A DNA stretch of 60,949 nucleotides from Bacillus litorisediminis (GTDB taxonomy: Bacteria > Bacillota > Bacilli > Bacillales > JC228). The notes under the pieces were generated by a model. The model was not told the origin of the DNA. It did no database searches and saw only the letters and a list, made by a program, of their open reading frames with translations. Shown piece after piece: positions 26,314-33,860 of this stretch (its first letter is position 1; every line of letters starts with the position of its first letter). The DNA is taken from positions 1-60,949 of the forward strand of contig NZ_JAKZKT010000027.1 of the NCBI RefSeq assembly GCF_022808645.1, given 5' to 3'. Made by a program: the position numbers and the translations under genes.

Positions 26314-27413
26314 TTATAAGTCTCCTTTAAGCCTTTTTGGTCTCTATAAACATATTCAACTCTTTGTAAAGCTTCATAAAATACTTCATCTTCAACCCCA
26401 GCATTTAGCCGAACAATCGATGCACTTTCGTTGCCGAAAGCCATCCCGGGCATTAATTGTAAATTTGCCTTTTCCCTAACAATTGTTGTGAAATGTGCAG
26501 AATCTATGCCTAATTCTTTTGTATCTATACAGATATAAATTCCGCCATCCGGGAAATAAAATGGTATATCTTTCTCCCGAAAAAAAATTACTGCATTTTT
26601 TAAGCGATTTTTTACTTTTTGAGACAGTTCATGCGGGTAATCAGGTAATGATTCAATTGCATACTTAGCAATTTCTTGACCAATCCAAGAGACAGACATC
26701 CCTGAATTCCAATGAACCTCCCTTAACCCCTCAATAATTTGTGGATGAGCAATTACACACCCCACTCTAATACCGGCTAGTCCATAAGATTTTGAAAAGC
26801 TATAAATAAAAATAGTTTGATTTGGGATCATTTCACTTGGACTCGTTACTGCAACCGCGCCGTTAAATTCTCGATAGACCTCATCCGTAATACATAAGGC
26901 TTTATATCTTTTACATAATTCACACATCTCCTCAACCACATAGCCAGGCGCTATAAACCCGAGGGGGTTGTTAGGATTATTCCAGATCAATGCTCTTATT
27001 CCGCTTTTAAATCCCTCTTCTATTTGCTGAATAGTACGAGCCCAGTTTTTATCAGGACCTATATGATATTCAGTGAATTGTAAACCTAATAGAGCAGCTG
27101 TTTTTCTATATAAAGGGAAACCTATATTGGGGATAAGTAATCTTTTATTAGAAATTAAATGATACGCTGATGTTAAAGCCATTGAGGCTCCTGCCGTTAC
27201 TAATACTTGACTTAATTGCAGTTTATTTTGAAATAGAGGTTGAAAGTGATCAAGTATGGCCCTGCGTAATTCATAAATTCCATAAGGGCTTGTATAACCC
27301 TGCCATTCCTCCAAAACTTTAGAGGAGGAAAATTTTCTCAATTCTTCACTAGGCCCGCCTTTTATTTCTCCAAGCGATAGATTAATTAAAGACAAGTCAC
27401 TTACATTTATCAT
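26310..27413 (-). CDS. PLP-dependent aminotransferase, class I/II
   Basis: 367 residues, fold type I. PLP-binding features are NNPNNPLGF, the Asp in CITDEVYREF, and the Schiff-base Lys in YSFSKSYGLAGIRVG. The C-terminal Arg that binds the substrate carboxylate is in SIVRLNAG. Together with a peptidase in the same operon it could deaminate a freed amino acid (for example Trp) to a keto acid, which is inference. It follows the methyltransferase by 23 bp. Confidence 0.92.
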   Translation of the reverse strand: MINVSDLSLINLSLGEIKGGPSEELRKFSSSKVLEEWQGYTSPYGIYELRRAILDHFQPLFQNKLQLSQVLVTAGASMALTSAYHLISNKRLLIPNIGFPLYRKTAALLGLQFTEYHIGPDKNWARTIQQIEEGFKSGIRALIWNNPNNPLGFIAPGYVVEEMCELCKRYKALCITDEVYREFNGAVAVTSPSEMIPNQTIFIYSFSKSYGLAGIRVGCVIAHPQIIEGLREVHWNSGMSVSWIGQEIAKYAIESLPDYPHELSQKVKNRLKNAVIFFREKDIPFYFPDGGIYICIDTKELGIDSAHFTTIVREKANLQLMPGMAFGNESASIVRLNAGVEDEVFYEALQRVEYVYRDQKGLKETYK

Positions 27414-27436
27414 TATGAAAGCAAGCTCCTCTACAT

Positions 27437-28120
27437 TTAATAAATAGTTCTACTAATACATAAACCACACTGATCGATCGGTAATGTTACGGAGACGGAA
27501 AATCTCTGTTTATCTTCAATTCGTTCATAATATTTTTTAAAATCTTCGGAAAATTTTTCGATGACAGGGTCATGTGCCAGAACCAACGCTCCCGGTTTCA
27601 GCTTGCTATACCAAGTATCCAAAAGAAGAGCATAATCAGACTTTGAACCATTTTTCTCAACATCGATAAAAATTAAATCAATGCTGGAATCTTCAAATTC
27701 CTTAATCCCGGTAAACGCATCAGCACTTTTGATTTCAACCCAATCAAGATCAATATTCTTTAAATTATTTCTAGCACCTTCACATGCTTCTTTATTTATA
27801 TCAAAGCCAACCACTTTACCTTTATTGAAATGATTCATTCCACCTGCTAGCCAAAAAACAGCGTAACCGAAATAACTTCCTAAAATCACTATATTTTGGA
27901 CGTTACTGCTTGAGGGTATAGCAAATAGCATCCGTTCCATGATAGGTGAAATAGTAGTAGACGGTACCTGTATATTGCCGACTAACCCTTTCTTAAAATG
28001 ATGAAATTTTTCGCTCTGAAAATGGGTATCAGAATAGAGAACATTATGCTGTACTAGCTTGTCTACTATTTGACTGACTTTAATATCAATTGGATGCATT
28101 GTAATTGGAATTTTATTCAT
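27437..28120 (-). CDS. Class I SAM-dependent methyltransferase, O-methyltransferase-like
   Basis: 227 residues. The SAM site is NIVILGSYFGYAVFWLAGG (motif I variant), with VVGFDINKEACEGA (motif II), and the metal/catalytic region is LIFIDVEKNGSKSDYALLL. The overall pattern resembles catechol or caffeoyl-CoA O-methyltransferases (YrrM type). Motif I has Ser-Tyr-Phe where E/D-x-G-x-x-G is usual, so it is somewhat divergent. It overlaps the upstream flavoprotein gene by 4 bp. Confidence 0.85.
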   Translation of the reverse strand: MNKIPITMHPIDIKVSQIVDKLVQHNVLYSDTHFQSEKFHHFKKGLVGNIQVPSTTISPIMERMLFAIPSSSNVQNIVILGSYFGYAVFWLAGGMNHFNKGKVVGFDINKEACEGARNNLKNIDLDWVEIKSADAFTGIKEFEDSSIDLIFIDVEKNGSKSDYALLLDTWYSKLKPGALVLAHDPVIEKFSEDFKKYYERIEDKQRFSVSVTLPIDQCGLCISRTIY

Positions 28121-28701
28121 ACTACATATTCTCCTGATTTTAAAGCAATATTTTTTCCAAGATTATATAAATCAGTAACTAAATTTTTTTGTTCTTTTAC
28201 GCTTAAGTTTCGCAAATTTCCAACCATTATTTCCTTTCGAAGGACGTTAGCACCCATGGAAGTAAAAGAATTACGCAATTGGGATGCCCCATGAACAGCA
28301 TCCGCAAATTCCGCCCCTACGACAATTAAAGATACTTTCTTCCCAATCAATAATTCTTTTTTCTCAGGGAAATCATATAAAGGACCACCAATAATATTGA
28401 TTGCATTAATTACAGCCCCTGCAACTGATTTCCAATAAGAAGGTGCAGAGATAATAATATGTTCTGCTACAAGCATAGAATGATATAAGTCATCTACATG
28501 TTCATTTTGATATTCTTTCGTATCTCTGCCGTCAAAAAAGGGTAATTTCAAATCGCGTAAATCGAGAACCTTATATTGATCATAGTTATGATCATCAAAT
28601 GCTTTTTTTACGATATTAAGTAACTCACGTGCAGCAGATTTACTATCTTTGCCTGGTCCAGGTTTCATGCTTCCACAAATTAATAAAGTCTGTTTTCCCA
28701 T
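28117..28701 (-). CDS. NAD(P)H-dependent FMN reductase-like flavoprotein
   Basis: 194 residues, flavodoxin fold. LLICGSMKPGPGKDSKSAA is the FMN-phosphate loop (with an insertion relative to the short GS-x-R-x-x-S form), and SAPSYWKSVAGAVINAIN is the second FMN motif. It is a paralogue in fold, not a close copy, of the product of 21372. It lies 6 bp after the STAND/TPR gene and overlaps the methyltransferase gene by 4 bp. Confidence 0.87.
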   Translation of the reverse strand: MGKQTLLICGSMKPGPGKDSKSAARELLNIVKKAFDDHNYDQYKVLDLRDLKLPFFDGRDTKEYQNEHVDDLYHSMLVAEHIIISAPSYWKSVAGAVINAINIIGGPLYDFPEKKELLIGKKVSLIVVGAEFADAVHGASQLRNSFTSMGANVLRKEIMVGNLRNLSVKEQKNLVTDLYNLGKNIALKSGEYVV

Positions 28702-28707
28702 TTCCTA

Positions 28708-30558
28708 TCAACTCCTAGTCAAAATTTTCCTCATTTCTTCAACACTGCTTTCCTTACTGTTTCTGATTAGATATTCGTTCATGTCTATTTCAGGCACAGC
28801 TTCAAGGTCTACGGAAGGATGGTATGAAGAGAGTTTTGTTTTTGGATGACGCAAAGTTTTTTTAAAGAGGATTTCCCTCAATCGGGGAGTCTCATTTTTA
28901 AAAAATTCAGAAATATTTTCAGGTAAAACTCCATCAAAATTAGCACAAATAGCTTTTAAAGTTGCTATATTTTCATCTAATTTCTCTTCCAACGAGCTTG
29001 CACGTAAATAACCTTTGATATGCTCTTCAATTTCGGTATATTCTCTAAGAATGAAAGAAATTTTTAAACCCTCACTGAAGTATTTAATTGCTTCCTCATA
29101 GTTGCCTATATCTAAATTTACATACCCTAATGCATATACTATACTTTCTGAATCAAGTCTATCTTTCTGGGACAAGGCGTTCTGATAGGATCTTTTCAGG
29201 TAATGTACACCTTCTTCAATTTGCCCAGCCTTCCAAGATAGCATTCCCGTTCGATAAAGATACCCTGTTTCATCACCTATTAATTTAGTAAAAGCAGATT
29301 TCCAAAATTCCACAGCACTCTTATAATCTCTGCGAATCTCTAATAAAAAAGTTATGTTAGACATTAAATTATATTTTAAATAGAGAGATGCACTATCTTT
29401 TTGATTTTTAATTAAAGCTAATGCTTCCATTTCTCTTTTCAGAACACTGTCATAAAGGTTATTTTTTTCTTCTCCTTCAAGTTTACTAGCGGCAACAGTT
29501 TCCATAAAACTCATTCCATTAAGAATCCAGCCTTTTTCGAGTCGATTTATTGCATCTGTCTCATCTACAAACTTTAATGCTTCCTCATAATGAGCACGAG
29601 CAATGTCCAAATTATAAAATCGCTTAACTGCCAATAATGCTGCCAAACATTCTATATGTGCTCTTTTTGGTCCATGGTCTTCGTATTTTAAAGCTTCTTG
29701 GAAAGCAGAATAAGCAGCCTCATATAAACTTAGGTTAGCATGCACCAAACCTATGATCCTGAATATTTCCTCTGTTTTGATATTCCCAGAAATTAAAACT
29801 CGATCGCAAGCTAAAAAGGCGTTTTCGTAGTTTTGAGTAATAAGTGCAATCGCAGCATCAGACATAAGTCCATTTTCTGTCCCTAAAAAATGATAATCTG
29901 AAAAATCAATTTGGTTTTTTATATCTCCAATAATCAGCGGTTTCTGCTCTGCTAACAGTCTCTTAAATATTCTCGTTCTTGCTACAGAAATGCTTTCAAC
30001 CATATTAAACGGATCATTCAATTCAAATTTTGAAGGGACATCCCCAGTGAATCCCAGTATTAGTTTAAATTTGGAAGGGGATAAAAGTTTAAAAATTCTA
30101 TGTAAAACTCTTAAGGATGGTCGATCGATCCATTCTGAAGAATTTATAACTATGATAAGCTTTTTTCCTTCGCTTAAAAAAATCTCATCAACCATCTCAA
30201 CTATTTTTTCAGCTACTTGATCAATTAATTTAGAAGTAGCACTGGATTCCCGGCTAATCCTGCGAATGATACTGTAGATAACGGAATCTGAACTCATATC
30301 CATCCTTTTCCAAGAATTCATTAATTGTTCAAATGCAAAATCAACTTCTTCCATCTTTTCCGTTTTTTCGGAATATATAGTTCCCATTTGTTTAAGAAGC
30401 TGACCAATCGTGTAATATGGCAAAAAAGATCGATCATTTACTTGATAATTGATAATGATTCCATTTGTATCTTCCACTGCACTATTGTTTATCTCCTCCA
30501 TTCCTCTTATCCAAATAACGGAATGATTGGTTAACTGAGAGAGTAAATTGGCATTCAT
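28708..30558 (-). CDS. STAND-like pseudo-ATPase with TPR repeats
   Basis: 616 residues. The first 230 residues resemble the middle of a STAND/AAA ATPase: SFLPYYTIGQLLKQMG corresponds to the arm after the P-loop, and KLIIVINSSEWIDRPSLRVL is a Walker-B-like strand with the usual Asp-Asp changed to Asn-Ser. No Walker A is present. Residues 230-560 contain helical pairs of TPR type (for example ALGYVNLDIGNYEEAIKYFSEGLKI). No DNA-binding domain is seen at either end. It is the first long gene after the 33-codon ORF and could bind that peptide, act as a scaffold or regulate the operon. Function unknown. Confidence 0.75.
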   Translation of the reverse strand: MNANLLSQLTNHSVIWIRGMEEINNSAVEDTNGIIINYQVNDRSFLPYYTIGQLLKQMGTIYSEKTEKMEEVDFAFEQLMNSWKRMDMSSDSVIYSIIRRISRESSATSKLIDQVAEKIVEMVDEIFLSEGKKLIIVINSSEWIDRPSLRVLHRIFKLLSPSKFKLILGFTGDVPSKFELNDPFNMVESISVARTRIFKRLLAEQKPLIIGDIKNQIDFSDYHFLGTENGLMSDAAIALITQNYENAFLACDRVLISGNIKTEEIFRIIGLVHANLSLYEAAYSAFQEALKYEDHGPKRAHIECLAALLAVKRFYNLDIARAHYEEALKFVDETDAINRLEKGWILNGMSFMETVAASKLEGEEKNNLYDSVLKREMEALALIKNQKDSASLYLKYNLMSNITFLLEIRRDYKSAVEFWKSAFTKLIGDETGYLYRTGMLSWKAGQIEEGVHYLKRSYQNALSQKDRLDSESIVYALGYVNLDIGNYEEAIKYFSEGLKISFILREYTEIEEHIKGYLRASSLEEKLDENIATLKAICANFDGVLPENISEFFKNETPRLREILFKKTLRHPKTKLSSYHPSVDLEAVPEIDMNEYLIRNSKESSVEEMRKILTRS

Positions 30559-30630
30559 CTAATTTCCCTCCAATACAATAAAAAGTATGTTTTTATGTAA
30601 AAGAATAATAATCTCATAGCAAAATAGGGG

Positions 30631-30681
30631 AAAAGGGACACATAGAAAATGTCCCTTTTTACTTAGCCCTATGAAATAGGG
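30631..30681 (-). terminator. Hairpin pair between the peptide gene and the operon
   Basis: On the minus strand AACCCTAT-TTC-ATAGGG (30667-30681) comes first, then AAAAGGGACA pairs with TGTGTCCCTTTT (30631-30656) with a short T tract. The second is an intrinsic terminator placed just after the peptide gene. Partial read-through would give much more peptide mRNA than enzyme mRNA, the arrangement common for precursor peptides. Confidence 0.75.
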
Positions 30682-30692
30682 TTATTGGTAAA

Positions 30693-30794
30693 TTACCATT
30701 TTACAACTAATTGAGCTGCTTCGATCTCTTCATCAGTAACAACTTCAGCTTCTTCGTTTAAATCTTCTAAGAATTTCAAAAGATCTTGGTTCAT
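30693..30794 (-). CDS. Candidate precursor peptide (33 aa), first gene of the operon
   Basis: The ORF starts at ATG (30792-30794) behind AAAGGAGGTT, a near-perfect ribosome binding site, and stops at 30693-30695. It begins MNQDLLKFLEDLNEE, has a central VVTDEEIEAA, and ends QLVVKW. It has ten acidic and two basic residues, no signal peptide, no Cys and one Trp, which is the last residue. The Asp-Glu-Glu-Ile-Glu-Ala-Ala segment recalls the acidic leader helices of RiPP precursors. A promoter lies upstream, hairpins lie downstream, and an operon with a peptidase, tailoring enzymes and an exporter follows. That it is a biosynthetic precursor is inference; that it is a well-translated small ORF is strongly supported. 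Confidence 0.8.
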   Translation of the reverse strand: MNQDLLKFLEDLNEEAEVVTDEEIEAAQLVVKW

Positions 30795-30852
30795 TTTCCC
30801 TAACCTCCTTTCATTTATTGTAAGATTATGTAAAATCTTGGTTGTTTTCAGA

Positions 30853-30881
30853 ATTTTATATCAAATTACGTAAAGACGCAA
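30853..30881 (-). promoter_or_regulatory. Probable promoter of the peptide operon
   Basis: Minus-strand -35 TTGCGT (30876-30881) and -10 TAAAAT (30853-30858) are 17 bp apart, giving a leader of about 50 nt. The leader contains AAGATT-N6-AATCTT (30822-30839), a short inverted repeat just before the ribosome binding site. Other AT-rich -10 choices are possible. Confidence 0.5.
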
Positions 30882-31023
30882 TATATAATTAGAAAAAGGA
30901 TACTTTTTTACCATAATCATCCAATTAAGTCGCATTATATCTAATCCTTTTGCCCTTATGTATAGGAAAGAATATCGTACTAAAGAATTACATTGCACTC
31001 CAAATGAGAAAAATTCACTATCA

Positions 31024-31062
31024 AAAAACCTGGTTAATTTTTTAACCAGGTTTTTTGATTTA
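31024..31062 (-). terminator. Terminator after glpQ
   Basis: AAAAAACCTGGTTAA pairs with TTAACCAGGTTTTTT. It is symmetric enough to act in both directions and lies 14 bp past the glpQ stop. Confidence 0.88.
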
Positions 31063-31075
31063 GTTTGCTCAAAAT

Positions 31076-31933
31076 TTAATTGTTTTTCACCGGGTGTGAA
31101 TACACATATTCAGGAAAGTCAGTAATAATTCCATCCACCCCAAGCTCAAACAAGCGGTCAGCTTGTTCTTGTGTACGCACTGTATAAGCCCAAATATCCA
31201 TACCCGCTGTATGAACACGGTCCACTAGTTCAGGTGTTAAAATCGTCATAGTTGGATTAAAATAGTCTGCATATCCGGCAAACTCAGCTAGCTGTTCGTC
31301 TGTTACATTTGCCCAGCCAGCCCCCAGAAGCACACCATGTGGGATTTCTGGTAACAGCTCTTTTGAAAGTTTCATAGATTCATGATTAAAGGATTGAATA
31401 ACAATTTTATGATTGTCTGGAGTGTCCATATTACGTTCTTTTAACGCTTCTGCTACTTTTTCTTCGATACCTGGGTAAAGTTCAGGGGCTTTAAGTTCTA
31501 TTAAAATACCAACCTTGCCGCGAAATTCATCGATTACCTCTTCAAAAGTAGGAATTGGCTCACCCGCAAATTCTTCGCTAAACCAGCTGCCAGCATCTAA
31601 CTGTTTCAGTTCTTCGAGTGTATAATTTCCAACCCAGCCTGTTCCATCAGTGGTACGATCTAAAGTTGTATCATGGAGAATGACTAACTCCCCATCCTTT
31701 GACATCTGCACATCAATTTCAATGTAATCGGCTTTCATCTCAAAGCCTTTTTGGAAAGCGGCCATTGTATTCTCTGGTGCATGTCCAGACGCACCTCGGT
31801 GAGCTACGTTCACTACTTCTTTTTGTTTCCCCATTGAAGTTAGTGCCCCCTCCCCTTCTTGTGCAAAGGCAGACCCTGCAAACAATGCCAAAAACCCTAG
31901 CGCCGACATAAAAGTGAAAAATAAACGTTTCAT
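31076..31933 (-). CDS. glpQ: Glycerophosphodiester phosphodiesterase, secreted
   Basis: 285 residues. A signal peptide ends near AFAQEGEG (about residue 24). The catalytic GDPD motifs are VAHRGASGHAPENT, DYIEIDVQMSKDG and LHDTTLDRTTDG, with the two catalytic His present. It releases glycerol 3-phosphate from glycerophosphodiesters or from teichoic acid fragments outside the cell. It is a single gene. Confidence 0.94.
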   Translation of the reverse strand: MKRLFFTFMSALGFLALFAGSAFAQEGEGALTSMGKQKEVVNVAHRGASGHAPENTMAAFQKGFEMKADYIEIDVQMSKDGELVILHDTTLDRTTDGTGWVGNYTLEELKQLDAGSWFSEEFAGEPIPTFEEVIDEFRGKVGILIELKAPELYPGIEEKVAEALKERNMDTPDNHKIVIQSFNHESMKLSKELLPEIPHGVLLGAGWANVTDEQLAEFAGYADYFNPTMTILTPELVDRVHTAGMDIWAYTVRTQEQADRLFELGVDGIITDFPEYVYSHPVKNN

Positions 31934-32127
31934 TTTATAAATCCTCTCCCTTATCTTTTTTCACCTTTACTATAGCGAGTCATTATGAAGTTTCATTTAC
32001 AGGAATATAAAGATAAAATTAACAAAAATAGGAAATTTGTAGGGAGTTCAAAAGTCCTTAATCCAGAAATAGAGAGATTATTTTAACAAATAAAGAGTCA
32101 AATCACTGGAAAATGGGTTAAAACATG

Positions 32128-33033
32128 TTATTGAGGCAGTGGTAAAGTGTTATCGCTAAGCTCCCTATACATTAAATGGCCAGACTGAGCATCTTCCTTT
32201 TGTATTTTGTTTAGAGATAGCTGATGAAGTGTGATTTCAGGACGGCTGCCAATCCGGATGTTAATAGATGTTTGTCCTAATCCCTCACTTATATAAAAAG
32301 GTTTTTCATCATAATACAGCAGGCCTTTGATCATATTCATTTGCACCATTGTCCGTCCGAGCTTCGCTAGATGATAAGGCTTAGGCCAGTGAATCTGACC
32401 GCCGTGGAAGTGACCAGAAAGAAGATAATCAAAATGATAATTTTTCATGTTCAAAACAATGTTGGGATCATGAGTTAAAACTAAATCATATCCTTCCTTT
32501 AGACCAGAAAATGATTTTTGAAGGTTGCTTCTTTTTGTGTAAAAGTCATCAACCCCGATAATATTTACCCTTTTCCCTTCGAAGTAAATGGCCACATGTT
32601 CGTTTTGGAGTATCTTACAGCCGTGCTTCTCTAAAACATCCTGCAGCATATCAAAATCATTCTGCTTTAAAACGTAATCATGATTTCCAAAAACAACATA
32701 TATTCCATATGGTACATTTAGGCGCTGTAATACTTTTAGATACGGAATGAGTTTTGGAATCGTGCGCTTTTTATCCAAGAAATCGCCTGTAAGAGCAATT
32801 AAGTCAATTTTTTCGCCTGCTAATTTATTGTAGACTTGTTCAGGAGGAATAGAAATTTTTTCAATATGCATGTCCGAGATCTGTAAAATATGTAAAAGAG
32901 GACCCTGTTGTTGGTGAGAATCGAAAGCAGGTAACTTCACTTTATTTAAAACAGCTTTTTCAGTATTTTTGTACGCCTTATAAAAAATAAGGAAAGTGCT
33001 GAACAACAGTGTAATCAAGAAAAGTGCTTTCAT
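32128..33033 (-). CDS. Membrane-anchored metallophosphoesterase
   Basis: 301 residues. An N-terminal hydrophobic segment (2-20) probably anchors it. The calcineurin-type metal motifs are QISDMHIEK, LTGDFLD, VFGNHDY, LTHDPN and SGHFHGGQIHWP. It resembles YkoQ/YkuE-type enzymes of Bacillus. Substrate unknown. Confidence 0.9.
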   Translation of the reverse strand: MKALFLITLLFSTFLIFYKAYKNTEKAVLNKVKLPAFDSHQQQGPLLHILQISDMHIEKISIPPEQVYNKLAGEKIDLIALTGDFLDKKRTIPKLIPYLKVLQRLNVPYGIYVVFGNHDYVLKQNDFDMLQDVLEKHGCKILQNEHVAIYFEGKRVNIIGVDDFYTKRSNLQKSFSGLKEGYDLVLTHDPNIVLNMKNYHFDYLLSGHFHGGQIHWPKPYHLAKLGRTMVQMNMIKGLLYYDEKPFYISEGLGQTSINIRIGSRPEITLHQLSLNKIQKEDAQSGHLMYRELSDNTLPLPQ

Positions 33034-33135
33034 TTTATTCCCCCCGACGTTAGTATAGAGCAGCGAAACCGTATGATTAGAGGTAATTAATACTGATTTA
33101 TAAATGGAGATAAATCCCGAAACATAGTGGAAAAA

Positions 33136-33714
33136 CTAAAGAAATGCAGTAAAATACAATTCATTATAAAAAAAGCATTTTTTAAATTTTTTTATCACAT
33201 GGCAATTAAAATCCTGGTTAGTAAAGTAATGAAGATAATCCTTTTCATTCTGTATATAATCACCTTTATCATAATAATTCATAAACCAATTACTAAGTGG
33301 GGATCTGTCAAAATAACAAGGCTCAATCACGATAATCCTGCCTTGTGGCTTTAAAATTCTTCTGAATTCCTTGATATAACAAGGGATCTTTTCTGGGTGT
33401 ATATGGTGCAATACAGCAACAATTAAAATAAAATCGAAGCTATTGTCCGCAACCGGAAGTTCATTTCCCGTATAGGCCATAAAACGGTAATCGTTGTACA
33501 TTCCTCTTGCAAAGTCGATTCTCTGTGAATCAGGGTCAATCCCAAGGTAATGGTCGGGTGAACATAAGGTACAGTTAGCCCCTGTACCAGCTCCAAAATC
33601 CAGTACACTTTTATCTGAAAAATCAAAGTGCTGCCTCACCTTATTGTGAATATATATATTGGTCATCCATTTTGGCCGAATAATTGAGTGATAAATTCTT
33701 GGTGAAATTTGCAA
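33136..33714 (-). CDS. Class I SAM-dependent methyltransferase
   Basis: 192 residues. VLDFGAGTGANCTL is motif I, YLGIDPDSQRIDFA motif II, and DFILIVAVLHHIHPEKI fits motif III of Methyltransf_11 proteins. It starts at TTG with a weak ribosome binding site. The tail is rich in Phe and Lys. Substrate unknown, probably a small molecule. Confidence 0.85.
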   Translation of the reverse strand: MQISPRIYHSIIRPKWMTNIYIHNKVRQHFDFSDKSVLDFGAGTGANCTLCSPDHYLGIDPDSQRIDFARGMYNDYRFMAYTGNELPVADNSFDFILIVAVLHHIHPEKIPCYIKEFRRILKPQGRIIVIEPCYFDRSPLSNWFMNYYDKGDYIQNEKDYLHYFTNQDFNCHVIKKFKKCFFYNELYFTAFL

Positions 33715-33860
33715 TTAGGAGCACCTGCACTTTTTGAGAATAGTTGTTCTATATAGTTAAAATATAAAACTAAAGCTTATTTTATCGTTTCATTTAGTAA
33801 TTATGTTCTCAGGATACTGGTAATAAAAGGATTGGAAATGGTTTGCATTTGCCCTTTCAT

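Noticed and set aside
28708-30558. LuxR- or RRNPP-type transcription factor
   Set aside because: No helix-turn-helix is visible at either end; only the STAND-like remnant and TPRs are supported.
21372-30794. Classifying the operon as a lanthipeptide, PEARL, sactipeptide, lasso or thiopeptide cluster
   Set aside because: No LanB/PEARL, LanM, radical SAM, YcaO, B1/B2 or ATP-grasp gene is present between the promoter and terminator.
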